A DNA stretch of 64,000 nt from Castellaniella sp. S9 (GCF_027257175.1 NZ_JAPFGD010000010.1:62001-126000); one strand, 5' to 3'. Shown: positions 1 to 9,911, counted from the first letter of the stretch. The notes: a model not told the origin generated them from the sequence alone. Numbers and translations: made by a program.

Positions 1-1
1 T

Positions 2-310
2 CTCGTCGCCCTGGTGGTCCAGAACGGCCGCGTCGAGGTTCTGCCGCAGATCGCCGAACAATTCGAGCTGCTGCGCAACCGCCACGAGGGTACGGCACTC
101 GCTCGCATCTCCAGCGCCTTCCCGATGGACGAGGCGCAGGTGGCCTCGCTGGTCGCCGGTCTGGAAAAGAAATTCGGCCTCAAGCTCAAGTCCGTGGTCA
201 CGGTCGATCCGGACCTGATCGGCGGCGTGCGTGTCGCGGTGGGCGACCACGTGCTCGACACTTCCGTGCAGGCCAGGCTGGCCAGCCTGCGCGATTCGCT
301 GGCCGCGTGA
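2..310 (+). CDS. atpH: ATP synthase F1 delta subunit (5' end outside window)
   Basis: C-terminal 102 residues of the delta subunit, which joins the F1 head to the peripheral b stalk on the cytoplasmic side of the inner membrane. The frame is open from the window edge, so about 75 residues of the usual ~178 are missing upstream. The closing stretch contains the family-typical [15 protein letters not shown] before the terminal helix. It is the first of five atp genes on the same strand and ends 36 nt before atpA. Identification rests on the C-terminal motif and on the operon order delta-alpha-gamma-beta-epsilon. Confidence 0.95.
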   Translation, partial: LVALVVQNGRVEVLPQIAEQFELLRNRHEGTALARISSAFPMDEAQVASLVAGLEKKFGLKLKSVVTVDPDLIGGVRVAVGDHVLDTSVQARLASLRDSLAA

Positions 311-346
311 TGGCGGGCCACATAACAGGATTCCAGGAGTCTTACC

Positions 347-1888
347 ATGCAACTTAACCCGTCCGAGATCAGCGAACTGCTGAAATCCCGCATCGAAGGC
401 CTGGGCGCGTCGACCGACGTCCGCACGCAGGGCACGGTCGTTTCCGTCACCGACGGCATCACCCGCATCCACGGCCTGTCCGACGTGATGCAGGGCGAAA
501 TGCTCGAATTCCCCAACAATGTCTACGGCCTGGCCCTCAACCTCGAGCGCGACTCCGTCGGCGCCGTGATTCTGGGCGACTACATCGGCGTGTCCGAGGG
601 CGACTCGGTCAAGACCACCGGCCGCATTCTGGCCGTGCCGGTCGGCCCCGAGCTGCGCGGCCGCGTGGTCGACGCGCTGGGCAACCCGATCGACGGCAAG
701 GGTCCGATCGAGGCCAAGGAAACCGACGTGATCGAAAAGGTCGCGCCGGGCGTGATCGCGCGCCAGTCCGTGTCGCAGCCGCTGCAGACCGGCCAGAAGG
801 CCATCGACTCGATGGTGCCCATCGGCCGCGGCCAGCGCGAACTCATCATCGGCGACCGCCAGACCGGCAAGACCGCCGTCGCGGTCGACACCATCATCAA
901 CCAGAAGGGCAAGGGCGTCACCTGCGTGTATGTCGCCATCGGGCAGAAGGCCTCCACGATCAACAACGTGGTGCGCAAGCTCGAGGAACACGGCGCGCTG
1001 GAATACACCATCGTGGTGGCTGCCGCCGCCTCCGAATCCGCCGCCATGCAATACCTGGCCGCCTATTCGGGCTGCACCATGGGCGAATACTTCCGCGACC
1101 GCGGCGAGGACGCCCTGATCGTGTATGACGACCTGACCAAGCAGGCCTGGGCCTATCGCCAGGTGTCCCTGCTGTTGCGCCGCCCGCCCGGCCGCGAAGC
1201 CTACCCCGGCGACGTGTTCTACCTGCACTCGCGCCTGCTCGAGCGTGCCGCCCGCGTCAACGCGGAATACGTGGAAAAGTTCACCAACGGCGCCGTCAAG
1301 GGCCAGACCGGCTCCCTGACCGCCCTGCCCATCATCGAGACGCAGGCGGGCGACGTGTCCGCCTTCGTGCCGACCAACGTGATTTCCATCACCGACGGCC
1401 AGATCTTCCTGGAAAGCGACCTGTTCAACGCCGGCATCCGTCCCGCCATCAACGCCGGGATCTCGGTGTCGCGGGTGGGCGGCTCGGCCCAGACCAAGGT
1501 GATCAAGAAGCTTTCCGGCGGCATCCGGACCGACCTGGCCCAGTACCGTGAACTGGCGGCCTTCGCGCAATTCGCCTCCGACCTGGACGACGCCACCCGC
1601 CGCCAGCTCGAGCGCGGCAAGCGCGTGGTGGAACTGCTCAAGCAGCCTCAGTACCAGCCGCAGCAGGTCTGGGAACTGGCCGTCGCGCTGTATTCGGTCA
1701 ACAACGGCCACCTCGACGACCTCGAGGTCGGCCAGGTGCTGTCCTTCGAGAAGGCCCTGAAGGATTACCTCAAGTCCAAGCACGAAGCCCTGATCCAGCG
1801 CATCGAAGACGTCAAGGAACTCTCCAAGGAAGACGACGAAGCGCTGGGCGCCGCGATTCAGGAATTCAAGAAGCACGGCACGTTTTAA
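347..1888 (+). CDS. atpA: ATP synthase F1 alpha subunit
   Basis: Non-catalytic nucleotide-binding subunit of the F1 hexamer; 513 aa, the usual length. The Walker A motif GDRQTGKT is at about residues 169-176, and the family signature [17 protein letters not shown] lies near residue 370. The N-terminal beta-barrel (about residues 25-95) precedes the central ATPase domain and a helical C-terminal domain. The start ATG has a purine-rich site (CAGGAGTC) a few bases upstream. It sits between atpH and atpG in the standard operon. Confidence 0.98.
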   Translation: MQLNPSEISELLKSRIEGLGASTDVRTQGTVVSVTDGITRIHGLSDVMQGEMLEFPNNVYGLALNLERDSVGAVILGDYIGVSEGDSVKTTGRILAVPVGPELRGRVVDALGNPIDGKGPIEAKETDVIEKVAPGVIARQSVSQPLQTGQKAIDSMVPIGRGQRELIIGDRQTGKTAVAVDTIINQKGKGVTCVYVAIGQKASTINNVVRKLEEHGALEYTIVVAAAASESAAMQYLAAYSGCTMGEYFRDRGEDALIVYDDLTKQAWAYRQVSLLLRRPPGREAYPGDVFYLHSRLLERAARVNAEYVEKFTNGAVKGQTGSLTALPIIETQAGDVSAFVPTNVISITDGQIFLESDLFNAGIRPAINAGISVSRVGGSAQTKVIKKLSGGIRTDLAQYRELAAFAQFASDLDDATRRQLERGKRVVELLKQPQYQPQQVWELAVALYSVNNGHLDDLEVGQVLSFEKALKDYLKSKHEALIQRIEDVKELSKEDDEALGAAIQEFKKHGTF

Positions 1889-1948
1889 GCAGCGGTCCGA
1901 GGGGCCCGGGCTCGCGCCCGCCCCGGTCTGCCCAGACAGGAAAGTGTA

Positions 1949-2848
1949 ATGGCCGGAATCAAGGAAATTCGAACCAAGATCAAGAGCGTGCAAAACACGA
2001 GCAAGATCACCAAGGCGATGGAGATGGTCGCCGCATCCAAGATGCGCAAGGCGCAGGAACGGATGCGGGCCGGGCGCCCCTATGCGCGCAAGGTGCGGGC
2101 GATCGCGTCCCACCTGATGCAGGCGAACCCTGATTACACCCACCCTTACATGGTCGAACGCGCCAAGCTCAATGCCGTGGGCATCGTGCTGGTGACCACC
2201 GACAAGGGCTTGTGCGGTGGCCTGAATACCAACATCTCGCGGCTGGTGCTGGCGCGGATCAAGGAATTCGAGCAACAGGGCGTGCGTGTGCAGGCGACGG
2301 CGCTGGGCAGCAAGGGCGCCGGCCTGCTCAATCGCATCAGGGCCAACGTGGTGTCCTCCGAGGTGCAGCTGGGCGATGCGCCCAACCTCGAACGTCTGAT
2401 CGGCGCCATCAAGGTCCAGATCGACGATTTCATCGCCGGAAAGATCGATGCGGTGTACCTGGCGAACACCCGGTTCGTCAACACGATGCGGCAGGAACCC
2501 AGCTTCATCCGCCTGCTGCCCTTGCCGACCGGCCTCGAGGATCCCTTCCAGTCCGACTCCGAGGGCGAGGAGCGCCTCGAGACCAAGTACGGCTGGGATT
2601 ATCTCTACGAGCCCGATTCCAAGACCGTCATCGACGATCTGCTGATGCGCTACGTCGAGGGCCTGATCTACCAGGCGGTGGCCGAGAACATGGCCTCGGA
2701 GCAATCCGCGCGGATGGTGGCCATGAAGGCGGCCTCGGACAACGCCAAGAAAGTCATCGGCGACCTCCAGCTGGTCTACAACAAGACCCGCCAGGCGGCC
2801 ATCACCAAGGAAATTTCGGAAATCGTGGGCGGCGCCGCCGCTGTCTGA
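1949..2848 (+). CDS. atpG: ATP synthase F1 gamma subunit
   Basis: Central rotor shaft of F1-ATPase; 299 aa. The N-terminal coiled-coil helix begins [20 protein letters not shown] and carries the conserved [17 protein letters not shown]. The C-terminal helix contains [19 protein letters not shown], also typical of the family. A spacer of 60 nt follows atpA, and AGGAAAG precedes the start codon. Nothing unusual is seen. Confidence 0.98.
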   Translation: MAGIKEIRTKIKSVQNTSKITKAMEMVAASKMRKAQERMRAGRPYARKVRAIASHLMQANPDYTHPYMVERAKLNAVGIVLVTTDKGLCGGLNTNISRLVLARIKEFEQQGVRVQATALGSKGAGLLNRIRANVVSSEVQLGDAPNLERLIGAIKVQIDDFIAGKIDAVYLANTRFVNTMRQEPSFIRLLPLPTGLEDPFQSDSEGEERLETKYGWDYLYEPDSKTVIDDLLMRYVEGLIYQAVAENMASEQSARMVAMKAASDNAKKVIGDLQLVYNKTRQAAITKEISEIVGGAAAV

Positions 2849-2882
2849 TCTTCGGACACCCGGGCAACCCAAGGATATTTAG

Positions 2883-4316
<1,434 letters not shown>

Positions 4317-4325
4317 GGATTGCAA

Positions 4326-4751
4326 ATGGCTACTCTCCACGTTGATGTGGTCAGTGCGGAGGAATCGATCTTCTCCGGCGAGGCGACTTTCGTCGCCCTG
4401 CCGGGAGAATCGGGCGACCTGGGCATCCTGCCGGGCCATACTCCCCTGATCTCGCGCATCCGCCCCGGCACGCTGAAGGTCAAGCTGGCCGGCGGCGGCG
4501 AGGAAAACATCTTTGTCGCCGGCGGCATCCTCGAGGTCCAGCCGGGTTCGGTGACCGTCCTGTCCGACACCGCCATCCGCGCGGCCGACCTGGACGAGGC
4601 CAAGGCGGTCGAGGCGCGCCAGCGCGCCGAGGAAGCCCTGCGCAACACCAAGGACAAGGCCGACATCGCAGTCGTCGAGGCCGAACTCGCCATGCTGGCG
4701 GCCCAGGCCGCCGCGGCACGCAAGCTCAGCCACAAGCGCAGCTCGCACTGA
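4326..4751 (+). CDS. atpC: ATP synthase F1 epsilon subunit
   Basis: Epsilon subunit that couples and regulates the rotor; 141 aa. The N-terminal beta-sandwich contains the typical [16 protein letters not shown], followed by a C-terminal helical hairpin rich in Ala and Glu. I chose the ATG at 4326 over a TTG two codons earlier because AAGGA at 4315-4319 then sits 6 nt away; this site overlaps the end of atpD. The gene closes the operon and is followed by a clear terminator. Confidence 0.96.
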   Translation: MATLHVDVVSAEESIFSGEATFVALPGESGDLGILPGHTPLISRIRPGTLKVKLAGGGEENIFVAGGILEVQPGSVTVLSDTAIRAADLDEAKAVEARQRAEEALRNTKDKADIAVVEAELAMLAAQAAAARKLSHKRSSH

Positions 4752-4792
4752 TACGGTTGATCCGATCGTGCCCGCCGTTTCGTCGGGCCAGG

Positions 4793-4837
4793 AAAAACGC
4801 CCCGCGGATTGGACCCAGCCAATCCCGGGGCGTTTTC
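4793..4837 (+). terminator. Rho-independent terminator of the atp operon
   Basis: An inverted repeat with arms AAAACGCCCCG(C)GGATTGG and its complement, with a single-base bulge and a loop of about 6 nt. The right arm ends in CGTTTTC, giving a run of four T. The A tract on the left arm would let it work from either side. It lies 42 nt after the atpC stop. Confidence 0.85.
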
Positions 4838-4950
4838 ATAGACAGTTTGCCGGCGTGTCGTCGGGGGTGACGGCGTAGTCCTGCCGGGCGGTGGGCAATT
4901 CCCCCAATGCGTTCAGCCCCTCACCCTTCGTTCGGCCCTTCACTCCTCGT

Positions 4951-5181
4951 TTAGCGATGTCGCATACGCTGCGCCGGCGCCAGCCATTCGCCCCGGCTGT
5001 CGTTTGCGATGCTGCGGCCCGACCGGTCGGTGTAGTTGACCAGGTACGGAGGATCGGTGAGGACCAGATCGACACAGCGATCTGGGAATGTGGGCATGAC
5101 GGCGAGACAATCTTGGGAAACCTCACAGCCAGTAGACCACCCTCCCATAAAAGTTGCATGTAACGTGGCGACCATATACAA
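4951..5181 (-). pseudogene. Remnant of a DNA (adenine/cytosine-N4) methyltransferase
   Basis: A 76-codon frame whose middle part, about residues 20-70 (5124 to 4972), reads DCLAVMPTFPDRCVDLVLTD then PPYLVNYTDRSGRSIAND. DPPY is the catalytic motif IV of amino-methyltransferases, and the surrounding residues match the N-terminal part of methylases often carried by plasmids and integrative elements. The remaining ~150 residues, including the S-adenosylmethionine-binding FxGxG part, are absent, and the frame closes soon after the motif. The upstream end overlaps the promoter of the adjacent toxin-antitoxin pair. I read it as a decayed mobile-element gene. Confidence 0.7.
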
Positions 5182-5195
5182 TGTTGCATGTAACG
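5153..5195 (+). promoter_or_regulatory. Toxin-antitoxin promoter with two direct operator repeats
   Basis: Two exact copies of GTTGCATGTAACG start at 5153 and 5183, 30 bp apart (about three helical turns). Each copy is itself a near palindrome around CATG. A promoter fits between them: TTGCAT (5155-5160) inside the first copy, 16 bp, then TACAAT (5177-5182), with the second copy covering the likely start of transcription. This is the layout expected for an autorepressed toxin-antitoxin operon. Seen directly; repressor binding is inferred. Confidence 0.65.
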
Positions 5196-5210
5196 AAATC
5201 GGGAGCTACT

Positions 5211-5435
5211 ATGGCCGCCACACACGTGAACACTCGCGTTCAAAAGCATCGCGCCGCGCTGCGCATGGCCGGACTGCGGCCGGTGCAGATCTGGGTGCCC
5301 GATACCCGGCGCCCTGGCTTTGATGAAGAATGTCGCCGCCAGTGCCTTCTGGCCGCTCAAGCAGACCAGGCGGACGTCGATCTACAGGAATTCATGGATG
5401 ATGCCCTGTCCGACGTTGACGGTTGGACTGAATGA
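5211..5435 (+). CDS. MazE-family antitoxin (DUF3018 type)
   Basis: Small antitoxin of a type II toxin-antitoxin pair; 74 aa. The N-terminal half, RVQKHRAALRMAGLRPVQIW followed by VPDTRRPGF, is the pattern of the DUF3018/MazE-like family; the C-terminal half is acidic, as expected for the toxin-neutralising tail. The ATG at 5211 is chosen because GGGAG lies 5 nt upstream; earlier in-frame ATGs fall inside the promoter repeats. Its TGA overlaps the toxin ATG in an ATGA, so the two are translationally coupled. Confidence 0.85.
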   Translation: MAATHVNTRVQKHRAALRMAGLRPVQIWVPDTRRPGFDEECRRQCLLAAQADQADVDLQEFMDDALSDVDGWTE

Positions 5436-5773
5436 TGGTGGGCAGGCATGCACGCGGTGATTTCGTGGCAATTGCCGTGCAGGGGGACTTCGGCAAGCCG
5501 AGACCAGCGCTGGTCATTCAAGCTGCTCAATTCAGTGAACACACCAGTGTCACGGTCCTGCCCGTATCCAGCACGCTGGTCGCAGCTCCATTGCTGCGCA
5601 TCACCATCGAGCCGACCACGGAGAACGGACTGCAGAAGCGCTCTCAGGTCATGATCGACAAAGCGGTGACAGTCAAGCGGGAGAAATTAGGTCCGCCCAT
5701 TGGACGCATCGATGCCGATGTCATGGTGGAGGTTGAGCGGTGTTTGGCCGTGTTTCTTGGAATTGCCAAGTAG
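5432..5773 (+). CDS. MazF/PemK-family mRNA interferase toxin
   Basis: Predicted ribosome-independent endoribonuclease toxin; 113 aa. It has the PemK/MazF beta-barrel signature: RGDFVAIAVQGDFGKPRPAL at the N-terminus, then VTVLPVSSTL, KRSQVMIDKAVTVKREKLG and the closing helix VERCLAVFLGI. The conserved Arg of the first strand loop (KPRPALV) and the QVMIDK motif are present, so the toxin looks intact. It overlaps the antitoxin by 4 nt. The pair lies in a patch with other signs of gene transfer. Confidence 0.88.
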   Translation: MMVGRHARGDFVAIAVQGDFGKPRPALVIQAAQFSEHTSVTVLPVSSTLVAAPLLRITIEPTTENGLQKRSQVMIDKAVTVKREKLGPPIGRIDADVMVEVERCLAVFLGIAK

Positions 5774-5874
5774 AATAGAGGCAAGCGCAATAGCTGGTGA
5801 GTCCAAGTGACAATAGTGCTTGCCGTCGAGCTTCGGTTCCGCCAAAAGCGGAGGTAACGGATTCCAGACTACGG

Positions 5875-5903
5875 GGCCCCTTCACTGGGGCCTTCGTTTT
5901 TTA
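5875..5903 (+). terminator. Hairpin with T run downstream of the toxin
   Basis: GGCCCC, a 6-nt loop TTCACT, GGGGCC, then TTCG and six T. It lies about 100 nt after the toxin stop codon and is the first terminator-like structure on that strand. On the minus strand it overlaps the 3' end of the 60-aa frame at 5882-6064. Confidence 0.6.
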
Positions 5904-6064
5904 TGTGCGCCCAGGAGTGCGTTCTTACCTGGGGAACCCTCGTTTTGTGCCTGAAAGGGTGCCTCAACCAGCTGGCCGTCGGCTTGGCGTGCCAGCAAAG
6001 TGCCTGCTGACGGTTCGTTTTCGACGTTGAGAAAGGGAGATGGTTGAAACAGCTTGAACTGCAT
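5882..6064 (-). CDS. Hypothetical 60-aa protein
   Basis: A short frame starting MQFKLFQPSPFLNVENEPSA. I do not recognise the family. Support for it being real: AGGAG lies 6 nt upstream of the ATG (plus-strand CTCCT at 6071-6075), the composition is balanced (not the Arg/Ala/Pro-rich signature of shadow frames), and no competing good frame covers the region. The C-terminus is basic (HKKRRPQ). It lies in the accessory patch between the toxin gene and the next small gene. It could be a phage or plasmid remnant; function unknown. Confidence 0.4.
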   Translation of the reverse strand: MQFKLFQPSPFLNVENEPSAGTLLARQADGQLVEAPFQAQNEGSPGKNALLGAHKKRRPQ

Positions 6065-6129
6065 GGCGCGCTCCTGACGGATCCGGGCAGCAGGGCCGCA
6101 TACCCCACACGACGCGTAATGCATTGATA

Positions 6130-6158
6130 TTGAAGGTGTTTGTCGGAAAATGTATAAT
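6130..6158 (+). promoter_or_regulatory. Strong sigma-70-type promoter, possibly leaderless
   Basis: TTGAAG (6130-6135), 17 bp, TATAAT (6153-6158). The expected transcription start, about 7 nt after the -10 box, coincides with the A of the ATG at 6165. No Shine-Dalgarno site can fit in such a transcript, so translation from 6165 would be leaderless. Confidence 0.6.
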
Positions 6159-6164
6159 CAAAGG

Positions 6165-6488
6165 ATGGACAAACGCGCACACTTCGGCGGCGCCGCGGCC
6201 GCGCTGGCACTCTACGCGATACGGTCCTCGAGGCGTGCTGCGCGGCGTCGACGCACGTCGGTCACATCGGTTTTTGTGCAGCGCGCGCTCGCGCGACGCG
6301 CGGGAGTCGTTTTCCGACCGTTGTACGTCGACCGGTGGGCCGAGGCGGTCACACGCCTGGCCGGTGATGAGATCCGCAGCGACGCGACCGACAATCGTCT
6401 CGTCGCATTGGCGCGGGCGGGCAGGATCTCGGGCGCCGAGCAGCTGCGCCTGCTCGCAGCACATCATCGCAGTGTCCGAGGCGTTTGA
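6165..6488 (+). CDS. Hypothetical small protein, antitoxin-like C-terminus
   Basis: A 107-aa frame with a basic, Arg-rich N-terminal half (RSSRRAARRRRTSV) and a helical C-terminal half (LAGDEIRSDATDNRLVALAR, then AGRISGAEQLRLLAAHH). The last part resembles the RGEIS.EE-type helices of VbhA-like antitoxins, but only weakly, and I would not name it on that. A near-consensus promoter lies directly upstream. Codon use is less biased than in neighbouring housekeeping genes (ATA, AGG, CGA present), suggesting transfer. An alternative start is the ATG at 6150. No partner toxin is seen next to it. Confidence 0.4.
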   Translation: MDKRAHFGGAAAALALYAIRSSRRAARRRRTSVTSVFVQRALARRAGVVFRPLYVDRWAEAVTRLAGDEIRSDATDNRLVALARAGRISGAEQLRLLAAHHRSVRGV

Positions 6489-6545
6489 CCACGACGGCCC
6501 AGCCCCCTGGCTGACCCACGACGTGCGCCCCGCGCACGGCGCCAG

Positions 6546-7064
6546 CTACCGAGACATCCCCGCCTCCAGCGCCCCCGTCAGCGCCTGGTGAAACGACGCC
6601 AGCCGGCCCTGCAGGCGGGCGCGTCGGGCCTCCCAGGCCGCCAGCCGGGCTGGGTCGGACGTGGGTGCGGACCATGGCGACGCTGGAAAGAAGGGATCCT
6701 CGCGCCAGCGCGGGACGATGTGCCAGTGCAGGTGCGGGACCTGGTTGCCCAGGCTGGCGAGATTGATCTTGTCGGGATGCAGGCAGCCGCGCAGCGCGTC
6801 CTCGACCAGCCAGACGGCGCGCATCAGCTGCGCGCGGGCGGCGGCGTCCAGATCGGACATCTCGGCGGTGTGGGCGCTCCAGACGACGCGGGTAAAGCCG
6901 GGGATCGGCGTGTCGTCCACCCGCAAGACGCGCAGGGTGTCGTTGCGCCAGAGGGTGCCGGGCAGATCCGCCGCGCACAGGGGGCAGGCCGCATCGGTCC
7001 TGACGGCATCCGCCGTGCCGGCAGCCCCGCAAGCCCCGGAATCGGGCTGGGCGGGGCGGCTCAT
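6546..7064 (-). CDS. HIT-family nucleotide-binding protein
   Basis: Histidine-triad hydrolase or transferase acting on nucleoside phosphates; 172 aa. The active-site triad is clear in [10 protein letters not shown], preceded by ASLGNQVP. The N-terminal CPLCAAD looks like the Cys pair seen in some HIT proteins. The ATG overlaps the trpC stop codon by 4 nt, so it is the last gene of the trpG-trpD-trpC transcript. Substrate cannot be told from sequence; a role in tryptophan synthesis is not implied by position alone. Confidence 0.9.
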   Translation of the reverse strand: MSRPAQPDSGACGAAGTADAVRTDAACPLCAADLPGTLWRNDTLRVLRVDDTPIPGFTRVVWSAHTAEMSDLDAAARAQLMRAVWLVEDALRGCLHPDKINLASLGNQVPHLHWHIVPRWREDPFFPASPWSAPTSDPARLAAWEARRARLQGRLASFHQALTGALEAGMSR

Positions 7065-7855
7065 TGGGCGAAGAACAATTCGAACAGTGCCGCGCCCGGA
7101 TCCTCGGCGCGCATGAAGGCCTCACCCACCAGGAAAGCCTCGACGCCGTGTTCGCGCATGAGGGCGACGTCGGCCGGCGAGAGGATGCCGCTTTCGGTGA
7201 TGACGCGCTTGCCCTCGGGGATGTCGGCCAGCATGGCCAGGGTCGTGTCCAGGGAGGTGTCGAAGCTGCGCAGGTTGCGGTTGTTGATGCCCAGCAGCGG
7301 GGTGTGCAGCGCAAGGGCCAGATCGAGTTCCGCGCGGTCGTGGACCTCGACCAGGACGTCCATGCCCAGCTCCAGGGCCACGGCCTCGAGTTCGCGCAAC
7401 TGGTCGGGTTCCAGGGCGGCGACGATCAGCAGGACACAATCGGCGCCGAGGGCGCGCGCATGGATGACCTGATAGGGATCGATCAGAAAGTCCTTGCGCA
7501 GCACGGGCAGCGTGCAGGCCGCCCGCGCCTGGCGCAGGTAGTCATAGCCGCCCTGGAAGTACTGCACATCGGTGAGCACGGACAGGCATGCGGCCCCATG
7601 CGCGGAATAGCTGGCGGCGATGTCGGCCGGCCTGAAGTCCTCGCGGATGACGCCCTTGGAGGGCGAGGCTTTTTTGATCTCGGCGATCACCGCGGGCTTG
7701 CCCTGGGCGATCTTGTCCTCGATGGCGCGTGCGAAGCCGCGCAAGTCTTTGCGGCTCTTGGCTTCGCGCATGAGTTCGGACTCGCTGCGCATCTGGCGCG
7801 CGGTGGCGACTTCCGTCTTCTTGGTCTCGAGGATGCGGGCAAGGATGTCGGTCAT
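7061..7855 (-). CDS. trpC: Indole-3-glycerol phosphate synthase
   Basis: Ring-closing step of tryptophan synthesis: CdRP to indole-3-glycerol phosphate. 264 aa, monofunctional TIM barrel. Motifs: [11 protein letters not shown] (catalytic Lys and phosphate site), [29 protein letters not shown] and VITESGI near the end. It overlaps trpD by 4 nt upstream and the HIT gene by 4 nt downstream, giving a tightly coupled trpD-trpC-HIT unit. No trpF is fused here. Confidence 0.97.
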   Translation of the reverse strand: MTDILARILETKKTEVATARQMRSESELMREAKSRKDLRGFARAIEDKIAQGKPAVIAEIKKASPSKGVIREDFRPADIAASYSAHGAACLSVLTDVQYFQGGYDYLRQARAACTLPVLRKDFLIDPYQVIHARALGADCVLLIVAALEPDQLRELEAVALELGMDVLVEVHDRAELDLALALHTPLLGINNRNLRSFDTSLDTTLAMLADIPEGKRVITESGILSPADVALMREHGVEAFLVGEAFMRAEDPGAALFELFFAQ

Positions 7856-8886
7856 GATGCGAATCGTTCGGTATGGCGGCGGAATTGCTCGAGCTTGTCG
7901 CGGGCGGCGCCGCTGGCGATGAGTTCGAAGGCCTGCCGGATGCCCTCGTGGATCGAAGGCGCGCGATTGCCAGCGTACAGGGCGAGGCCGGCGTTCAGGC
8001 CCACGATATCACGCGCGGCCCCCGGGGTGTTGTCCAGCACCTCGCGCACGATTCCTGCGGACGCCTCGCGATCGTCGACCTTGAGGTTGCGGTTGGAGAC
8101 CATGGACATGCCGAAATCCTCGGGGTGGATTTCGTACTCGCTGACCTTGCCGTCCTTGAGTTCGCCCACCAGGGTGGAGGCCCCCAGGGAGGCTTCGTCC
8201 ATGCCGTCCTTGCCGTGGACGATCAGCACGTGGCGCGAGCCCAGCCGCTGCAGCACCCGGACCTGGATGCCGACCAGGTCGGCGTGAAAGACGCCCATGA
8301 GCTGATTGCCCGCGCCGGCGGGATTGGTCAGCGGGCCGAGGATGTTGAAGATCGTGCGCACGCCGAGTTCCTTGCGCACCGCGGCGACGTTCTTCATTGC
8401 GCCATGATGGGCCGGTGCGAACATGAAGCCGATGCCGGTCGCCTCGATGGATTCGGCGACTTGTTCAGGGGTCGCGGTGATGCGAATGCCCAGGGCCTCG
8501 AGGACGTCGGCGCTGCCTGAGGAGGAGGACGCACTGCGCCCGCCGTGCTTGGCGATCCGGGCGCCGCCGGCCGCGGCCACGAACATGGCGGCCGTGGAGA
8601 TATTGAAGGTGCGCGAGCCGTCCCCCCCGGTGCCGCACATGTCCAGCAGGTCGTCGGGGTCGGGCACCTGCACGGTCAGGGCGAATTCGCGCATGACCTG
8701 GGCCGCCGCCGTGATCTCGCCCACGGTTTCCTTCTTGACGCGCAAGCCCATGATCAGCGCGCTGGCGATCTGCGGGCTGAGTTCGCCGCGCATGAGCATG
8801 CGCATGAGCTCCAGCATTTCGTCGTGAAAGATTTCCCGGTGCTCGATGCAGCGGACCAGGGCTTCTGTGGGAGTGATGATGGGCAT
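7852..8886 (-). CDS. trpD: Anthranilate phosphoribosyltransferase
   Basis: Adds the phosphoribosyl group to anthranilate; 344 aa. The PRPP-binding motif [17 protein letters not shown] is intact, followed by [20 protein letters not shown] and [11 protein letters not shown]. The N-terminal helical domain precedes the catalytic domain. AAGGA lies about 7 nt before the start. It is 35 nt downstream of trpG and overlaps trpC by 4 nt. Confidence 0.97.
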   Translation of the reverse strand: MPIITPTEALVRCIEHREIFHDEMLELMRMLMRGELSPQIASALIMGLRVKKETVGEITAAAQVMREFALTVQVPDPDDLLDMCGTGGDGSRTFNISTAAMFVAAAGGARIAKHGGRSASSSSGSADVLEALGIRITATPEQVAESIEATGIGFMFAPAHHGAMKNVAAVRKELGVRTIFNILGPLTNPAGAGNQLMGVFHADLVGIQVRVLQRLGSRHVLIVHGKDGMDEASLGASTLVGELKDGKVSEYEIHPEDFGMSMVSNRNLKVDDREASAGIVREVLDNTPGAARDIVGLNAGLALYAGNRAPSIHEGIRQAFELIASGAARDKLEQFRRHTERFAS

Positions 8887-8921
8887 GGGGATGTCCTTGT
8901 TCTTGGTCTTGGAGGAAGGGG

Positions 8922-9488
8922 TCAGAGTTCCAGGAAGTTCCGCAGCAGGGCGTGGCCATGCTCGCTGAGGATGGATTCGGGATGGAACTGCACGCCGTAT
9001 ACGGGCAGGGTCTTGTGGGCCACGCCCATGATCTCGCCATCCGCGGTCTCGGCGGTGACCGCCAGGCAGTCGGGCAGCGTCGCGCGTTCGATCGCCAGCG
9101 AATGATAGCGGGTGACCGTGTAGGGCGAGGGCAGGCCGGCAAAGACGTCCGTTCCCGTGTGGGTCACGGGCGAGACCTTGCCATGCATGATTTCACGCGC
9201 ACGCACGATGGTGCCGCCATAGGCGGCGCCGATGGCCTGGTGGCCCAGGCAGACGCCCAGGATGGGCTTGCGGCCCGCGAAATGGCGAATGAGGTCGACC
9301 GAGATGCCCGCCTCGCTGGGCGTGCAGGGGCCTGGCGAGACGCAGATCCGGTCGGGGTCCATGGCCTCGATCTCGTCGAGCGTGACCTGGTCGTTGCGCA
9401 CGGTGTCGACCTGCGCGCCCAGTTCGCCGAAGTACTGCACCAGGTTGTAGGTAAAGGAATCGTAGTTGTCGAGCATCAGCAGCTTCAT
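8922..9488 (-). CDS. trpG: Anthranilate synthase component II (glutamine amidotransferase)
   Basis: Class I glutaminase that feeds ammonia to TrpE; 188 aa. Catalytic triad visible: nucleophile Cys80 in [10 protein letters not shown] and the His-Glu pair in YGVQFHPES. In related genomes trpG directly follows trpE; here trpE ends 2.45 kb upstream, with lldR-lldD on the opposite strand in between, so trpG probably needs its own promoter (candidate at 9749-9777). The protein may also serve p-aminobenzoate synthesis if no pabA exists elsewhere. Confidence 0.96.
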   Translation of the reverse strand: MKLLMLDNYDSFTYNLVQYFGELGAQVDTVRNDQVTLDEIEAMDPDRICVSPGPCTPSEAGISVDLIRHFAGRKPILGVCLGHQAIGAAYGGTIVRAREIMHGKVSPVTHTGTDVFAGLPSPYTVTRYHSLAIERATLPDCLAVTAETADGEIMGVAHKTLPVYGVQFHPESILSEHGHALLRNFLEL

Positions 9489-9504
9489 GGTCGGGTCGTC
9501 CTGG

Positions 9505-9582
9505 TCAGTGTCGGCAAACGGGCACGCGCGCCGACGCCGGTCGCGGAAGCTGGATGATGCGGGGGAAGGGCGATACGGTCAT
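9505..9582 (-). other. Possible 25-codon upstream ORF of trpG
   Basis: The frame reads [15 protein letters not shown] and ends 16 nt before the trpG start. AAGGA lies 5 nt before its ATG, better placed than any site in front of trpG itself. It has no Trp codons, so a classical attenuation role is not supported. It may be a by-product of the rearrangement that brought lldR-lldD next to trpG. Confidence 0.25.
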
Positions 9583-9748
9583 GGTCTTCCTTGGTTCAGG
9601 AGCCGCCGCACCGGGAGACAGATTCGTAGAGACCTTTGCCTGCCAGAACGGCGGCAAGGTTGCGATGAATCACGCACGGAGATGCCGCCTCCTAGGGGAG
9701 GCGCCACCAAGTCGATGCATGCATGGTCGCGTGGGAGTTCATGCCGCG

Positions 9749-9777
9749 ATTTTACCGTGGGAAGACACATCTGTCGA
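9749..9777 (-). promoter_or_regulatory. Candidate promoter for trpG-trpD-trpC
   Basis: On the minus strand TCGACA (9777-9772), 17 bp, TAAAAT (9754-9749). This would start transcription near 9742, giving a leader of about 250 nt before trpG. It would explain how trpGDC are expressed after separation from trpE. Seen as sequence match only. Confidence 0.45.
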
Positions 9778-9815
9778 TATGGCGGGATGCGGAACGTAGG
9801 GCAAGCCATCATTTG

Positions 9816-9826
9816 TGGTATTACCA
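9816..9826 (+). promoter_or_regulatory. Candidate FadR/LldR-type operator
   Basis: TGGTATTACCA is a perfect palindrome and fits the TNGTNNNACNA consensus known for GntR regulators of the FadR (FCD) subfamily. It lies 42 bp upstream of the lldR -35 box and 39 bp upstream of the divergent trpG promoter candidate. Binding by the adjacent LldR-like protein is inferred. Confidence 0.6.
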
Positions 9827-9867
9827 ATTTTCGACTCGCAGGCTACCCGGCTCCCTATGATAAAGGA

Positions 9868-9897
9868 TTGACCGTATAAATATCAGCCTTCTATAAT
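9868..9897 (+). promoter_or_regulatory. Promoter of lldR-lldD
   Basis: TTGACC (9868-9873), 18 bp, TATAAT (9892-9897). The expected start near 9904 leaves only about 8 nt before the ATG at 9912; this short leader argues that either the mRNA is nearly leaderless or translation starts at a later ATG (9945 or 9993). Confidence 0.65.
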
Positions 9898-9911
9898 CGG
9901 CAGAATTTTTA

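Larger units (their letters stand above)
9489..9911. other. Long intergenic region between trpG and lldR
   Basis: 423 nt without a convincing gene. It holds, from left to right: a 25-codon minus-strand frame (9505-9582) with AAGGA upstream of its ATG and no Trp codons; a perfect 7-bp hairpin CGCCTCC-TAGG-GGAGGCG (9686-9703); a minus-strand promoter candidate (9749-9777); a palindrome TGGTATTACCA (9816-9826); and the lldR promoter (9868-9897). Confidence 0.6.

Noticed and set aside
5797..6030. 77-codon plus-strand frame after the toxin gene
   Set aside because: It runs through the terminator hairpin, has no ribosome site and no recognisable content.
9686..9703. Second trp attenuator in front of trpG
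   Set aside because: The hairpin has no T run, and no nearby short frame contains Trp codons.
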